From: Rhineura floridana
Lineage: Eukaryota > Chordata > Lepidosauria > Squamata > Rhineuridae
Assembly (NCBI RefSeq): GCF_030035675.1
Contig: NC_084482.1
Coordinates: 220,495,943 to 220,559,942, forward strand
Direction of reading: 5' to 3'
Length of the DNA stretch: 64,000 bases
Shown piece after piece: positions 10,403 to 21,469 of the stretch (position 1 is its first letter; the number at the start of each line of letters is the position of its first letter). The notes beneath the pieces were generated by a model. It had not been told where the DNA came from. It did not search any database and worked only from the letters and a program-made list of their open reading frames with translations. Both the position numbers and the translations under genes were made by a program.

Positions 10403-11980
10403 TGGTTACCTTGGGGAAGCTTTCCAGTTTTGCCATAAGGGCACTTTCAATCTCTGCAGGTGCAACATAGCGTGTCTCTAACCTATTCCAAATTCGACAC
10501 AGTGCTTCCTTGGGTTTGCCTATGCATGCTGCACGGATACACCGCACTTGGGCTGCAGAATCAGGCCCCAGCCAGGCTGTCATGAGGTTAAGTTCTTCAG
10601 CAGCTGGCAGCTCCAGACCTTGGGTGGTGGTTAGGAACGCATCTTTCCAGGGTCTGAAGTCTTCTGGTCTATCACTAAATTTTGTAAGCCCTCCAGATAA
10701 CAGGTCCCGTCTAGATAACTGGGCAGCCAAGCTGGAATAGTTGACAGCATGACCTGGAGTATCCCATAGCCTCTGACGGCCTTCGCGGGGGGCAGTGTAA
10801 GTTTCTGGAGGGGTTACCTGTGAAGTCTCCCAGGGTGCATGGGAGATGGGCCCATTTGGTGGAACCTCAGCAGGGGATCCTCATCAAGGAGAGGTGGGAT
10901 GTCATCCATCTTGGGAAGGCATGGCTGTGATTGGCCCCTGAACTCCAACTCTATCTTGTCCAATGGATTGCTCCCAGTGCAAACATTGCTGTACGGGCCC
11001 AATAGGAAGCTTCAGTGTATCGAGGCCTACGGGAGTCGGGCTGACAGGCATACTCTGGGCTGTGGCTGGGCTCACACCTTATGGACTCAAACAGCGAAGT
11101 TGTCTGGTCTGATATGTATTCTGATATGCACTGAGCATAGTCCACCTCTTCCAGCTTCTCAGGATGGAAATCTGTCTCTTCCCTTTTCAGTGCTGTTTTC
11201 AGGGCCTTGGCCCATGCAGTGGCCTGGGCAGCTACCTTTTCTTCTTCAAGCAGAGCCAATTCCCCTTCCATCTTTGCCTTCCCCTGAGCGGCTGCTACAC
11301 ATAGAATAGCCTCTTTCCTGGCAAATTCTATGCGCTCTTTTGCTGCTGCAGCTTCAGCATCTGCCTCAGCTGCAGCAAGGGTTAGGGCTATTATGGCTGA
11401 CTTCCCAGAACTACTGGTTAACTTGGAAGAAGCTTTGGAGCTTGATGTTGTGGAAGCTCTTGATGAAAGAAGGGCCTTAGGGTTTGGTGCTTCCCAAGGC
11501 TCAATCCCTTTGACTTTGTCACCAGATGATGCAGGTGTTAACCCATCTTGCATTTCTAGTTCCCTTGAGGCTAGGATGCGCTGCTCCAGGTCCTCCTGAA
11601 CCTCATCAACTAGTTTATGTCGCTGTTTGTTTACCTGTTTCTCACTCAGGCTTGTTTCTGAATTCAGTCTGTCTAGGATGCGGTAGTGGTTTTGTGTCAG
11701 GCCAAGCCAGGCGATGCAGTGCTTTGCCAGGTTTTTGTGGACTTTCTGCATGTCTTCCAGGATGGCAGCTGTTCTGGATACCTCCAGGTCACTTGCTACC
11801 TTTTCCCAGGCTCTGCTGCACTTCATGGAAAGTTGAGCCTCTTGCGCTTCTAGAAACTCCCTCATCTTTGAAGTCAGTTTCATTTTTCTTTTGTCTGATA
11901 GGGATGCAGCACTTTCAGCCTTATCCTGACTGCCTTCATTGCAGTTTGCTTTGTTGGGAAGTGACATTGTGGAAACCTGC
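9560..11980 (-). other. Gag-like parts of the BEL/Pao-type element
   Basis: The first part is a charged, Ala/Glu/Lys-rich, probably coiled-coil protein. It is followed by a region with the FRPWKDAF and RIWNRLETRY type text seen in BEL/Pao gag proteins. A cluster of Cys/His motifs (CFRC, CTDC) follows. A short L2 3' end is inserted in this part at 10205-10398. Confidence 0.7.
10205..10398 (+). mobile_element. L2-clade LINE 3' end inserted in the BEL/Pao-type element
   Basis: A 194-bp 3' end with the terminal hairpin GTCGCCT...AGGCGAC (10314-10347) and a TTA-repeat tail, flanked by the 7-bp duplication ttactgg (10198-10204 and 10399-10405). The hairpin and tail match the minus-strand L2 of copy C (47473-48563), so both belong to one family. 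It must be younger than its host element, which is itself young. Confidence 0.82.
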
Positions 11981-12512
11981 ATTTTGCAGTTTGCAGAAGC
12001 TGTCTAAAATGGCTGCAATTTCTAATCTGGGTAGCTGGACTGCAGTTATGCTTGGAGTCCAGCAGGTGGCGCTCTGGTGCTCACTCAATGTGGGGAAACA
12101 ACAGGGCTGGCTCCTTGTAGGCCAATCTGCGTTTTGCACCCAGAGCTTGAGTTTGGAGCTGAGTATAAGGTGGTCTGAGGGCTTGCCTTGAGCAATCAGG
12201 CCTTGTGAATAGCTGGTGGGCTACTGCCTTCAGCGTGGTTGGAATACCCGTGTGCTTTGTCCTGTCTCCCGCTTGGCTTGGTCTGCGCTGTCTGGGGATG
12301 GAAGAACTCTGCGTATGAGTTTCCAGTCTGCTTTGGAGTAACGTACAGCCAAACACAGTCTCCTGATAACTCAGAATGGGCCCAGCTACTTTGTGAGACA
12401 AGCAGGCTAGAAACTTGTAAGAGAAGCTGAGTGGATTTTTTAGCAGGAGGGTTACATGCTAATTCAATTGCTTTCAAGACTTCAGAGGAAGTGTAAAACA
12501 CTCCTTTTTTAC

Positions 12513-13097
12513 TGTTCTGAGCCCGTGGTTCTGAAACCCACTTTGCCAGACAGTCAACTCAATCTCTCTCTTTTAATCAGAACTATTTTATTAAACCAGA
12601 AAACACAAAGGTATACAGAAACTTAAAGGAAAGCATACAGTCTCTGGGGATGATGAACTGAGGAGGGTGATGATGATGAAGAAGGTTGATAGCAGGTAAT
12701 TATAGTGCAGGATTGTGGATGAGGTAGATTAAATGGAGTAGAGTTACCTTCTGAGGAAGAAGCTTCTGCAAGAGGCAATTCTGGTAGAGAAGTATCTTCT
12801 GAGAGAGAGAGAGCTTCTGAGAGAGAGATAGGTAAAAAAGGAGTGATGTCCACTGGTGCTACTAGGCCTGCTGCTAGCTTCACTGATGACTGAAACAAAC
12901 TGAGGCAGGTTTTTGGAGGGAAAAAAATAACTAAGGAATTAAAGAGAGGGGTGATGTCACCTGACAGGAAGTTACTATGAGGCTAAGGGAGCATAGAGAC
13001 AGCCCTTAGAATTCCATAACTCTTAACCAAATAAATGCCTTATTTAACACAGCAGGAGTATCTCTATATACAATTCTAACCCTGCGGAGGCAGCACA
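12513..13097 (-). repeat. LTR (5' LTR of the BEL/Pao-type element)
   Basis: Same length and ends as 6044-6628, about 1-2% different by eye, and followed by the second aatac at 13098-13102. A primer-binding site was not identified with confidence. Confidence 0.9.
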
Positions 13098-13102
13098 AAT
13101 AC

Positions 13103-14648
13103 CCTTTCTTGCTGTTTGTAGGTCCACTAAGCAGCACTATTGGTGCTGCTATCAGGTTGCGAATGGCTGGTGAATTGGGGAGGGAGAGAGAAAGAGAGAT
13201 TGGAGGGGCAAGTCAGCTGGCAGAAGTGGGAGAGAAATAGAGTTTGCCTTCTGTGAAATAGATGTGCTATCACAGGAAAAAAACTGGGTTCAAAGAAGTG
13301 CTCTTGTGTGCTTGGGCTCAGACTCCACCTCTGCCTTGTATTCAAGTTCTGGGCCAAACCTCACCAGTTTGCTTTCTGTGAAATGAGTTTCTGACACAAC
13401 TACTTTCAAAATCAAGGTTATTAAAGTCTGGAACCTGTGGGAGGGACTCCTACTCATTGGGCAGAGCGCATGAGGTGGAGGCAGAAGAACTTTCCAGTCA
13501 AAAGGCTCTCAGGCAAGAAGGCTGGAGAACAGGACCTTGGACAGCCACTGCCAGTCTGAGGGCCAAACTAGAGGAGATACCAATCATGCAACAAACAATT
13601 GCACGATGAGCTTTGCAACACTAAATTGAAGGTGCAGGGCGGTTGATCCATAGTGGGGTCCTGACATGCACCTGTTATTTACATTGGGAACAACAACAAT
13701 AACACCAGCTCACCAGTCTAATCACTTTTACTGGCTAGATCCCAAGGAAGAGGCAGGAGGGGACAGGAACAGGGAGTCCTTCAAGAAACCTGGTCCCCAA
13801 GATCAGCAGTTGTGCAACTGACCTCCCAGTCAGTAATCTTCACACTTCTGATTCCCAGAAAATGGCATTCAGAGGCATACTGCTTCCCAGAGAGAAACTA
13901 CAGGGAAGCATCATTAACAATTGCATAACATGGATTAGTTACACAACATGGATTAGTTTGAAGTTACCAGACCATTCATATATCTGGCCCAGAACTATCT
14001 ATCCCAACAAACTGCCTCCCCCAATAATTTAAGCAGAGATTTTCTGCAGTTTTGCTGCCTTTCCTAAAGGCCCTTCTATTGCCTGGAGAAGCCATTTGGC
14101 TATGTGACCGCTGACAAAACCCAATTCTCACTCCTTTTCTTTATGCGCACCAGATGACAGTGAGGTCCTTCATTTGGCTGCTAGGAAATAGCACTGAGAC
14201 CAGATGAGACTGTGGAGTGAAATCAGTTTGGAAAATGTATTTAAAATACATCAGCAGAAAACTAGTGAATTCATTTTACTTTATGAAAGATGTTAGAATA
14301 GCCAATACAAAAAACATCTAAGCAAAATAAAAATCATGTTATACACAAAAATACATTTTTAGTTATTTATATTAATAAAATGTGTACACTGCAGAAGAAT
14401 TTTAAAGAATAGAAAATGTACATTAAAATGGTCAATAAAAAAATCAACATTTAAAAAACACTAAAAATCAATAAAATCAACAGTTAAAGGTATGCTAAAC
14501 TAAACTATATGAAAACACTGAGTAAGGAGACCATTAGAAACAAGGACTTGTATTATTTTATTTTCATTTAGAAATCACTTCCCAGAAAGTATCTCAAAAA
14601 TACCAACAATAAAAAAACATTTCATATGCAAACCAATTTAAAACATTT
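13103..14648. other. Spacer between BEL/Pao-type element and SINE
   Basis: Shared with 46246-47470 and 48569-48890 in copy C; mostly deleted in copy B. The right half is A/T-rich. No gene, repeat family or RNA was recognised. Confidence 0.55.
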
Positions 14649-14660
14649 TAAAATCCCACA

Positions 14661-14967
14661 CAGACCCTCCGTGACGCAGAGTGGTAAGCGGCAGTAATGC
14701 AGCCAAAGCTCTGCTCACGTCTGCAGTTCGATGCCAACAGAAGGAGGAAGTCGAATCTCCGGTAAAAGGGGTCGAGGTCCACTCAGCCTCCCATCCATCC
14801 GTGGTCAGTAAAATGAGTGCCCGGCATATGCTGGGGGGTAAAGAAAGACCGGGGAAGGAACTGGCAGTCCCACCTCATATATACGGTCTGCCTAGTAAAC
14901 GTCGCAAGACGTCACCCTGAGAGTCGGAAACGACTCGCACTACAAGTGCGGGGACACCTTTACCTTC
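14661..14967 (+). mobile_element. tRNA-derived SINE, copy A
   Basis: 307 bp with a box A-like gtggtaagcgg and a box B-like gttcgatgcc about 40 bp later, a long unrelated body and a ctttacctt end. It is flanked by a perfect 12-bp duplication, taaaatcccaca (14649-14660 and 14968-14979). The same insertion is in copy B but not in copy C. Confidence 0.9.
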
Positions 14968-15264
14968 TAAAATCCCACAGAAACAGTAATAAAGCTCTGC
15001 ACTTAAAAGGTTTGTTGAAAAAGGAAGGTCTTCTATAGGCACCACAAAAAAAAACACCTGTCTGATATGTAACAGAAGGAAGTTCAAAAAAGTAGATGCC
15101 ACCACACAAAAGGCCAGGTTGCTCTATCATGCAGAGTGGACTTCCCAATGAGATGGTATGTGTAAGAGGCCATTTTCTGCAGACTTCAGTGATGGGCTGC
15201 ATATATAACAGGTGAGATAATCTTTTAAGCATCCAGGCCCCAACCTGTATAGGGCTTTAATATA

Positions 15265-15475
15265 TGTAGCCTGCAAGATGAAGAATAAAGCTCCCATTGA
15301 AGTTCTTTCCATACTCCCTACATTTCAATTGTTTCTCCTGTGTATCCCCTGTGATGTAAGCCTACTGCTTTCATTGAATCTCTTTCCATACTCCGTGCAT
15401 TAAAAAAGTTACTCCACAGTGTTTTTTCATGCGAAGTAAGTGTGCTCTGACTGAACCTCTTTCCACTCACTACAT
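15265..15475 (-). pseudogene. Decayed former zinc fingers after the stop of gene 1
   Basis: Directly after the stop the other frames show finger remains in order: CSEWKEVQSEHTYF, CTEYGKRFNESSRLTSQGIH and CREYGKNFNGSFILHLAG. They keep finger spacing, but second cysteines have become Tyr and linker text is lost. They are the former C-terminal end of the array, cut off by the 1-nt loss that creates the stop, and now probably 3' UTR. Copies B and C carry the same remains. Confidence 0.8.
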
Positions 15476-17607
15476 TTAAATGGTTTCTCCCGTGTGGGTT
15501 CTGTGATGTAAAACAAGGCTACTGCTTACACTGAAGCTCTTTCCACACTCCCTGCATTTAAACGGTTTCTCCCCTGTATGGGTTCTTTGATGCAAAGTAA
15601 GGTGACTGCTCTGACTGAAGCTCTTTCCACACTCCCTGCATTTAAATGGTTTCTCCCCTGTATGGGTTCTTTGATGCGAAGTAAGGTGACCGCTCTGACT
15701 GAAGCTCTTTCCACACTCCTTACATTTAAATGGCTTCTCCCCTGTGTGGGTTCTTTGATGTGAAGTAAGCTTACTTCTCTGACTAAAGCCCTGTCCACAC
15801 TCCATGCATTTAAATGGTTTCTCCCCTGTGTGTGTTCGGTGATGTAATTTCAGGCTACTGCTTACACTGAAGCTCTTTCCGCACTCACTGCATTTAAATG
15901 GTGTCTCCCCTGTGTGTGTTCTTTCATGTAATGTAAGGTTACCGCTCTGACTGAAGCTCTTTCCACACTCTTTGCATTTAAATGGCTTCTCCCCTGTGTG
16001 GGTTCTTTGATGCGAAGTAAGGTCACTGCTCTGACTGAAGCACTTTCCACACTCACTGCATTTAAATTGTTTCTCCCCTGTGTGGGTTCTGTGATGTAAA
16101 GTAAGGCTACTGTTTACACTGAAGCTCTTTCCACATTCCATGCATTTAAATGGTTTCTCGCCTGTGTGGGTTCTTTCATGTAAAGTAAGCCTACTGCTCT
16201 GACTGAAGCTCTTTCCACACTCCCTGCATTTAAATGGTTTCTCGCCTGTGTGGGTTCTTTCATGTAAAGTAAGGCTACTGCTCTGACTGAAGCACTTTCC
16301 ACACTCACTGCATTTAAATGGTTTCTCCCCTGTGTGGGTTCTGTGATGTAAAGTAAGTTTACTGCTCTGACTGAAGCTCTTTCCACATTTCCTGCATTTA
16401 AATGGTTTTTCTCCAGTGTGGGTTCTTTCATGTACTGTAAGGTACCACTTGTGTCTAAAGCTCTTTCCACACTGCTTGCATTTAAATGGCTTCTCCCCTG
16501 TGTGGGTTCTGTGATGTAATTTAAGGTTACTGCTTTCACTGAAGCTCTTTCCACACTCCATGCATTGAAATGGTTTCTCCCCTGTGTGTGTTCTGTGATG
16601 TAAAGTAAGTTTATTGCTTACACTGAAGCTCTTTCCACATTGCCTGCATTTAAATGGTTGCTCCCCTGTGTGGGTTCTTTCATGTAATTTAAGTTGACCA
16701 TTCCCACTGAAGCTCTTTCCACACTCTCTGCATTTAAATGGTTTCTCCCCTGTATGGGTTCTTTGATGTAATGAAAGTTGATCATTCCGAGAGAAGCTCT
16801 TTCCACACTCCTTGCATTTAAATGGCTTCTCCCCTGTGTGGGTTCTGTGGTGTAATTTAAGGTTACCATTTCCACTGAAGCTCTTTCCACATTGCCTGTA
16901 TTTAAATGGTTGCTCCCCTGTGTGCGTTCTGTGATGTAAAGTAAGGCTGTTTTTTACACTGAAGCTCTTTCCACACTCCCTGCATTTAAATGGTTTCTCC
17001 CCTGTGTGTTTTCTTTCATGTAATGTAAGGTACCACTTGTGGCTAAAGCTCTTTCCACACTGCTTGCATTTAAATGGTTTCTCCCCTGTGTGGGTTCTTT
17101 CATGTAATGTAAGTTGACCATTCTGAGGGAAGCTCTTTCCACACTCCTTGCATTTAAATGGCTTCTCCCCTGTGTGGGTTCTTTGATGTGAAGTAAGATT
17201 ACTGCTCTGACTAAAGCTCTTTCCACACACCATGCATTTAAATGGTTTCTCCCCTGTGTGTGTTCGGTGATGTAATTTAAGGCTACTGCTTACACTGAAG
17301 CTCTTTCCACACTCCATGCATTTAAAAGGTTTCTCTCCTGTGTGGGTTCTTTGATGTGAAGTAAGATGATTGTTCTGAGTAAAGCTTTTTCCACATTCCC
17401 TGCATTTAAATGGTTTTTCTTCAGTATGTGTTCTTTGATGAAAACTATGACAAGTGGAGGATTTCTTGCTCCCATTCTTCGGCTGCTTTCTTTCAGACGT
17501 TTTTTGTCCCCTGTGATTTCCAAATATCTCTTTTTGACTCTCAGTCTTGGCTATTAACAGTGGCACCATCTGTGGTTTTCTATAATTCTCATTCTGCCGG
17601 TCACCTG
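15476..17607 (-). CDS. Zinc-finger exon of KRAB-ZNF gene 1 (23 C2H2 fingers)
   Basis: The exon opens after a strong acceptor (cttccccctcag|CAGGTGACC) in phase 1 and is open for 709 codons. A spacer of about 65 residues starts [12 protein letters not shown] and ends in a half finger (CHSFHQRTH). It is followed by 23 fingers of the C-x2-C-x12-H-x3-H type joined by TGEKPF linkers. With exons 26592-26666 and 25385-25529 the protein would be about 783 residues, a nuclear sequence-specific DNA-binding repressor. Helix residues -1 to 6 include [28 protein letters not shown] and QSGHLTS, so the array is not a simple copy of one finger. Finger 7 starts YRQC instead of CRQC and has lost a zinc ligand. 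The reading frame ends TGETI-stop where a G is missing from the linker, so the ancestral array was longer. The target sequence is unknown. Confidence 0.93.
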
Positions 17608-17745
17608 CTGAGGGGGAAGAGGGTTGAAAAAAACACATTGGAATTTCAAGGCAAAAACAAAGCATTTCATCACAGATGAAGCCCAATTATCTGCTTCTCT
17701 ATTTTTACATCTCCATTATTCTCCCCCTTTTATCTTTGCATGGCC

Positions 17746-19160
17746 CTCCCTCCCTATTCAATATCTATATAAACTCGCTGACAAAATGCCTGTTGGCAGT
17801 AAACTCTCACCATCCTGTCTTGGCAAGGAGGCACTTGACCTGTCTTCTATATGCCGACAACATTGTCCTGTTATCCCAAACGCAGGTGGGCTTACGTTGT
17901 CTCTTAAGAGAACTTGCCTCCTTTTGTGTGGATGAACTTTTAAGAATTAACTATGCGAAATGCAAGGTTTTAGTTTTCGCCAAAAGTAGACATAAACACC
18001 GCTGGCAAATTGACAACCATATTATTGACCAAGTCAACGCCTTCAGTTACCTTGGCATTGCATTCCATCCCTTAGGTTCTTGGAATGCGCATTTTGTCCA
18101 GTCTGCTACGACCGCACTGAAATCAGCCAGAGCTTTACTGACCTTCTTTTATACAAAGGGCGGTCAGAACATTCCGGCAGCAGTCCAGGTATTCAACGCC
18201 AAGGTGCTTCCTCAACTTCTTTACGGGACCCAAATTAGTAGCGCAGGCAATTACGCATTGTTGGAGAGGGTACAATCTAAATTCATGAGGTCCATTTTGG
18301 GCCCTCCGAGATGTGTCCCCAATGTGATCTTACGCTTGGAATTAGGTGCCCTTCTGATTGAGACCCACGCTTGGATATTAAAATTTAACTACTGGATGAA
18401 GCTGCTATTTTTACCCACTGGATTAGCCCCATTAACTTTGGAAGATTCCTTCCAATCTCAATGGCATCGGGTAATGATTCACAAATTCGGAACTCTCAGT
18501 TTTTCGCTCCCAGCGATTGGTGCCCTAGGCCATACGACCGCTAAAACAACAATTATCCAACGCCTCAAAGATGTTGAGTATCAGAACAACATGAGCCTAG
18601 TTGCCGCTTATTCACAATGCAGTATTAATGTAAATCCCTGTATCTTGGCCACTTACATTTCAAGTTTATCTACCCCGAAACTCAGGAGAGGTTTTACCCT
18701 GGCACGATTCAATGTTCTGCCCTCGGCACTATGGAGGGTAGATACAGGGGAGTCGATTATTATGATCGAACTTGCCCCTGTGGAGCAGATGCGGTGGAGA
18801 CAGTGAACCTTGTACTACTTTGCTGCCCTTTTTATTCAGATCTTCGCCTTAAGTTCATCTCCCCACTTTTATCTAATCTTCCTCTGAGCCCAGAAGCTAT
18901 GATTTTACAATATTTAATGGCAGATTCAGAATCACGGATCACTCTGAGGTCGCCTCGTTCTGCGCAGCTGCTATGGCTCGCAGGAGGGACCTAATGCGAT
19001 GTCTATTAGATCAAGGTTTTAGCTAGATTACTATGTGGACCCGGTTTTAGCTTTTTAGCTTTCTCACTGCAATGATACTGTATTCTATTCTATCTCCACT
19101 CTGATATTCAGAGGATCCGTAATTATACTGCTGGTCTTGGACCGTAATAAAGATTTTGCG
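17746..19160 (+). mobile_element. 5'-truncated LINE beside finger exon, copy A
   Basis: Encodes the C-terminal half of a reverse transcriptase from LFNIYINSL through LLYADN (YADD in other copies) to a C-terminal Cys-rich stretch (CPCGADAVETVNLVLLCCPF), with a frame change near 18735 that ends the long frame. The 3' end is AATAAAGATTTT. It is flanked by a 16-bp duplication, ttatctttgcatggcc (17730-17745 and 19161-19176, one mismatch). It lies in the intron about 140 bp upstream of the finger exon, antisense to the gene. The clade could not be named with confidence; it is neither the CR1 nor the L2 family seen elsewhere here. Confidence 0.85.
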
Positions 19161-19475
19161 TTATCTTTGCGTGGCCAGATGAAAGCAAGGTTACCTGAAT
19201 ATCCTGCAGTCTCACACAGCAACATAAATTCCTTTCAGTCCATATAACACTTGATGTCACTAAGCCCAGATTTGTCTGGGTTTCCTCCTACTGCCATACA
19301 ACTGTGATATATATTTCTAAAATAGTATGCAATGAAAAGTGGGGTGTGGGGGAAGAGAAGGGCAGCAAGACTGCAGAACAGGACAAACTGGGCGCAGCTC
19401 ACTTCTCCTTGATTCTTAATAATTTGACTGCAGTCAAAAGAGCCGGTCAGACAGGAATATAGGAACAAATGAAGT

Positions 19476-19640
19476 TGTGATATACTAAATCAGACCCCTG
19501 GTCCCTCGAGCTCAGTACTGTCAATACTGGCTGGCAGCTGCGCTGCAGGTTTTCAGATAAAGACACTTCTAAATTCCACCTGAAGATTCAAGGGATTAAA
19601 CTTAGCTGAGCTAAGACAGGGATGGCCAAAGACCAACACT
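19476..19640 (+). mobile_element. SINE-like relic, copy A
   Basis: The stretch atactaaatcagacccctgg ... gagctcagtactgtcaatac resembles the body of common squamate tRNA SINEs that read atactgagtcagaccattgg. Counterparts are 37254-37400 (B) and 52794-52940 (C). The borders are uncertain. Confidence 0.45.
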
Positions 19641-20017
19641 ACACGAGTTTGCAATGATGCTCTGAACCGTAAGGGGAATGCCCGACTGATCTCTCCCCTT
19701 CATCAAAGCCCTGTACAATTAGATCTTGTTCTTCCAGCCAAGAGACAAAGCCCAGGTTTGACATTTCTTTCAAAGATACAGATAAGCTAGTTAGTTCTGA
19801 ACTGAAATTATTCTCCTCTCTCCAGAACAAAGAACGATCTTAGATCTCCTGGAGATGAATAGCACAGGGACATGTAGATCCAAATGTCTCTTGTGGACAA
19901 GAAACTGTTCAAAAACCTCAATTCAGTGACACTGTGGAAACCAATCCAGCTATCTTAATTTGGGGGATTTCTCAGCAGATGGGAAGGAAACTTCAACCTG
20001 GATGCCATTCCCCCTCC

Positions 20018-20112
20018 TTATATGAACAGCCTGGCTGGATCAGACCACAGGCCTATCTATTCCAGCATCCTCACAGTGCCAAAGTGGATGCAGATGGGAA
20101 GTCTACAGGGAG
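20018..20112 (-). mobile_element. CR1 3'-end relic, reverse, copy A
   Basis: Plus strand reads ggctggatcagaccacaggc ... gatgggaagtctacaggga, the complement of a CR1 3' UTR. Counterparts are 37796-37888 (B) and 53334-53427 (C). A second such relic lies at 21470-21570 (A) and 39078-39181 (B); in C it is split by the L2 at 55282-57889. Confidence 0.6.
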
Positions 20113-20164
20113 CACATGAAGGCATCACTTAGCTCCAGCTGTTTTTCTGATTCCAGAGATATCA

Positions 20165-20455
20165 CATCTATTTATTCATTTATAGGCTCTTTGTATACCG
20201 CTATTTCATTAGAAACGTCAAAGCAGTTTACAACACGTTAAAAAAAGGCAACCACCATAAATTAAAAACATCAAATATACAATAAAAACAAAGGTCAAGT
20301 GTTGAGAAAAGTGTATGCTCTTAATTGCCTGCCTGGTGCAACAGAACGGTTTTCAGCAGGCGCTTCGAAGTTAAAACAGAAGACGCCTGCTGAACCTCTG
20401 TTGGCAGAGCTTTCCAGAGAACTGGGCCGATGACACTGAAGGCTCGATTTCATGT
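20165..20455 (-). mobile_element. LINE/SINE 3'-end relic, copy A
   Basis: On the minus strand a non-coding body ends in a hairpin-like stretch (actgctttgacg...aaatagcggtatac) and a tail of ATAAATA units, the pattern of L2-type 3' ends. Counterparts are 37940-38225 (B) and 53472-53765 (C). Copy A has lost about 55 bp at the body end, near 20458. Confidence 0.5.
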
Positions 20456-20459
20456 CAAT

Positions 20460-21469
20460 CATATATAGGGAGTAATTTACAAATTTACATATGAATGCAA
20501 GCAAGAGTAAATTCGTTACAAAAAAATTTAAATGTCTCTATGCAAAGCACAGTAGCAAGCTGGAGGATTGCAAAGGGAGACATCCTGGTTTGCTCCAAGA
20601 AAGCTAAATTGAGGAAGGTAACCTGGAAAGAAGGTGATGTGGAAGGCTAGTGACCAACTAATTTCAGAGATGAAAGGGAGACATCCTGGATAAACTGAGG
20701 AAGGTAACCTGGGACGCACATGCAAGAAAGGAAGATGCTTTAAATGCAATAATAATGCCAATATAGAGGTACTGATTAAACAGAAATTATAACTTTAGGG
20801 TTTCTATAGGTTTCAATTAATCATAAAATGGCATCAGTATTTGTTAGGGAAAAGCTTTAAAAGAGCAGGTCACTTTGGGTCACCAATGATTGATATTTGA
20901 GGTTTAGAAAGTCTCGAAGGTCACAAAAAGCAAAACCAAAAGGAGACAGAAACCACAAAGTTCAATCTCAAAAAGTCGAACAAGTGTGCACTTTGAAAAC
21001 AACTTATGTAGTCAGGGCAGACACTTTCCAGGAAAGAAGAAGATGTGGAAGGCTAGTGACCAACTAATTTCAGAGATTTGACATTAAAACATCTTTAAGT
21101 AAGAGGGGGGAACATCCGTGAGGGTATATAAAGATTCAGTGTTGTGAAATCCTTCTACGGCTTCCCTGAGTAATCTTTCAAGTCCATACCTACTGATCTC
21201 TCCCTTTCATCAGAGCCACATACAACTGGATCATGCTCTTCCAGCCAAGAGGTGAAGCCTAGTTTTGACATTCCCAAATTATCCTCTCCTCCCCAAAGCA
21301 AACAAAGATTTTAGATCTGGAACTGATTAGTACAGGGACCCAAATTATCCTTCTGACCAGTTGCCTGGAAGTGTACATAAATCTCAACTCAGGGGCTCTG
21401 TGGAAACCAATCCAGCCATCTTAATTTGGGGGATTCCTCAGCAGGTAGAAAAGAAACTTCAACCTAGCG
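20460..21469. other. Spacer with internal duplicated stretch
   Basis: Contains short repeated text (ccaggaaagaag/cctggaaagaag, gatgtggaaggctagtgacc) near 20620 and 21030, suggesting an old local duplication. Counterparts are 38280-39077 (B, about 210 bp shorter) and 53820-55239 (C, with an extra 410 bp). No gene recognised. Confidence 0.5.

Larger units (their letters stand above)
6044..13097 (-). mobile_element. BEL/Pao-type LTR retrotransposon, young but broken
   Basis: Two nearly identical 585-bp direct repeats (TG...CA ends) bound a 7.05-kb element, flanked by the 5-bp target duplication aatac (6039-6043 and 13098-13102). Read on the minus strand it shows a coiled-coil gag-like part, a second gag part, CCHC-type cysteine clusters, a protease-like part, a reverse transcriptase with YVDD and an RNase H-like part. 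An integrase part was not recognised. The YVDD form and gag layout point to BEL/Pao. The long terminal repeats differ by only a few changes, so the insertion is young. Copy C has the intact empty site at 46231-46250. It is broken (at least two coding breaks, plus an inserted L2 end), so it is treated as a fossil. Confidence 0.88.

Noticed and set aside
14670-14740. Possible tRNA gene at the SINE head
   Set aside because: The boxes belong to the 307-bp SINE with target duplications; there is no independent mature tRNA.
15526-17226. Arginine/valine-rich open frames (MERASVRAV type text) overlapping the finger exons on the same strand
   Set aside because: They repeat every 84 bp because the finger array does; they are alternative-frame shadows of the C2H2 repeats.
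15500-17420. Regular 84-bp periodicity as a satellite or CRISPR-like array
   Set aside because: The period and text are those of C2H2 zinc fingers (28 codons); no spacer/repeat structure of a CRISPR array.
17676-18806. Long open frame starting [13 protein letters not shown] taken as a host gene with signal peptide
   Set aside because: The first codons are intron sequence left of the LINE target duplication; the rest is LINE reverse transcriptase, with different breaks in each copy.
20295-20504. Short minus-strand frame reading FNFEAPAENRSVAPGRQ
   Set aside because: It lies in a LINE/SINE 3'-end relic and is not kept open in the same form in copies B and C.
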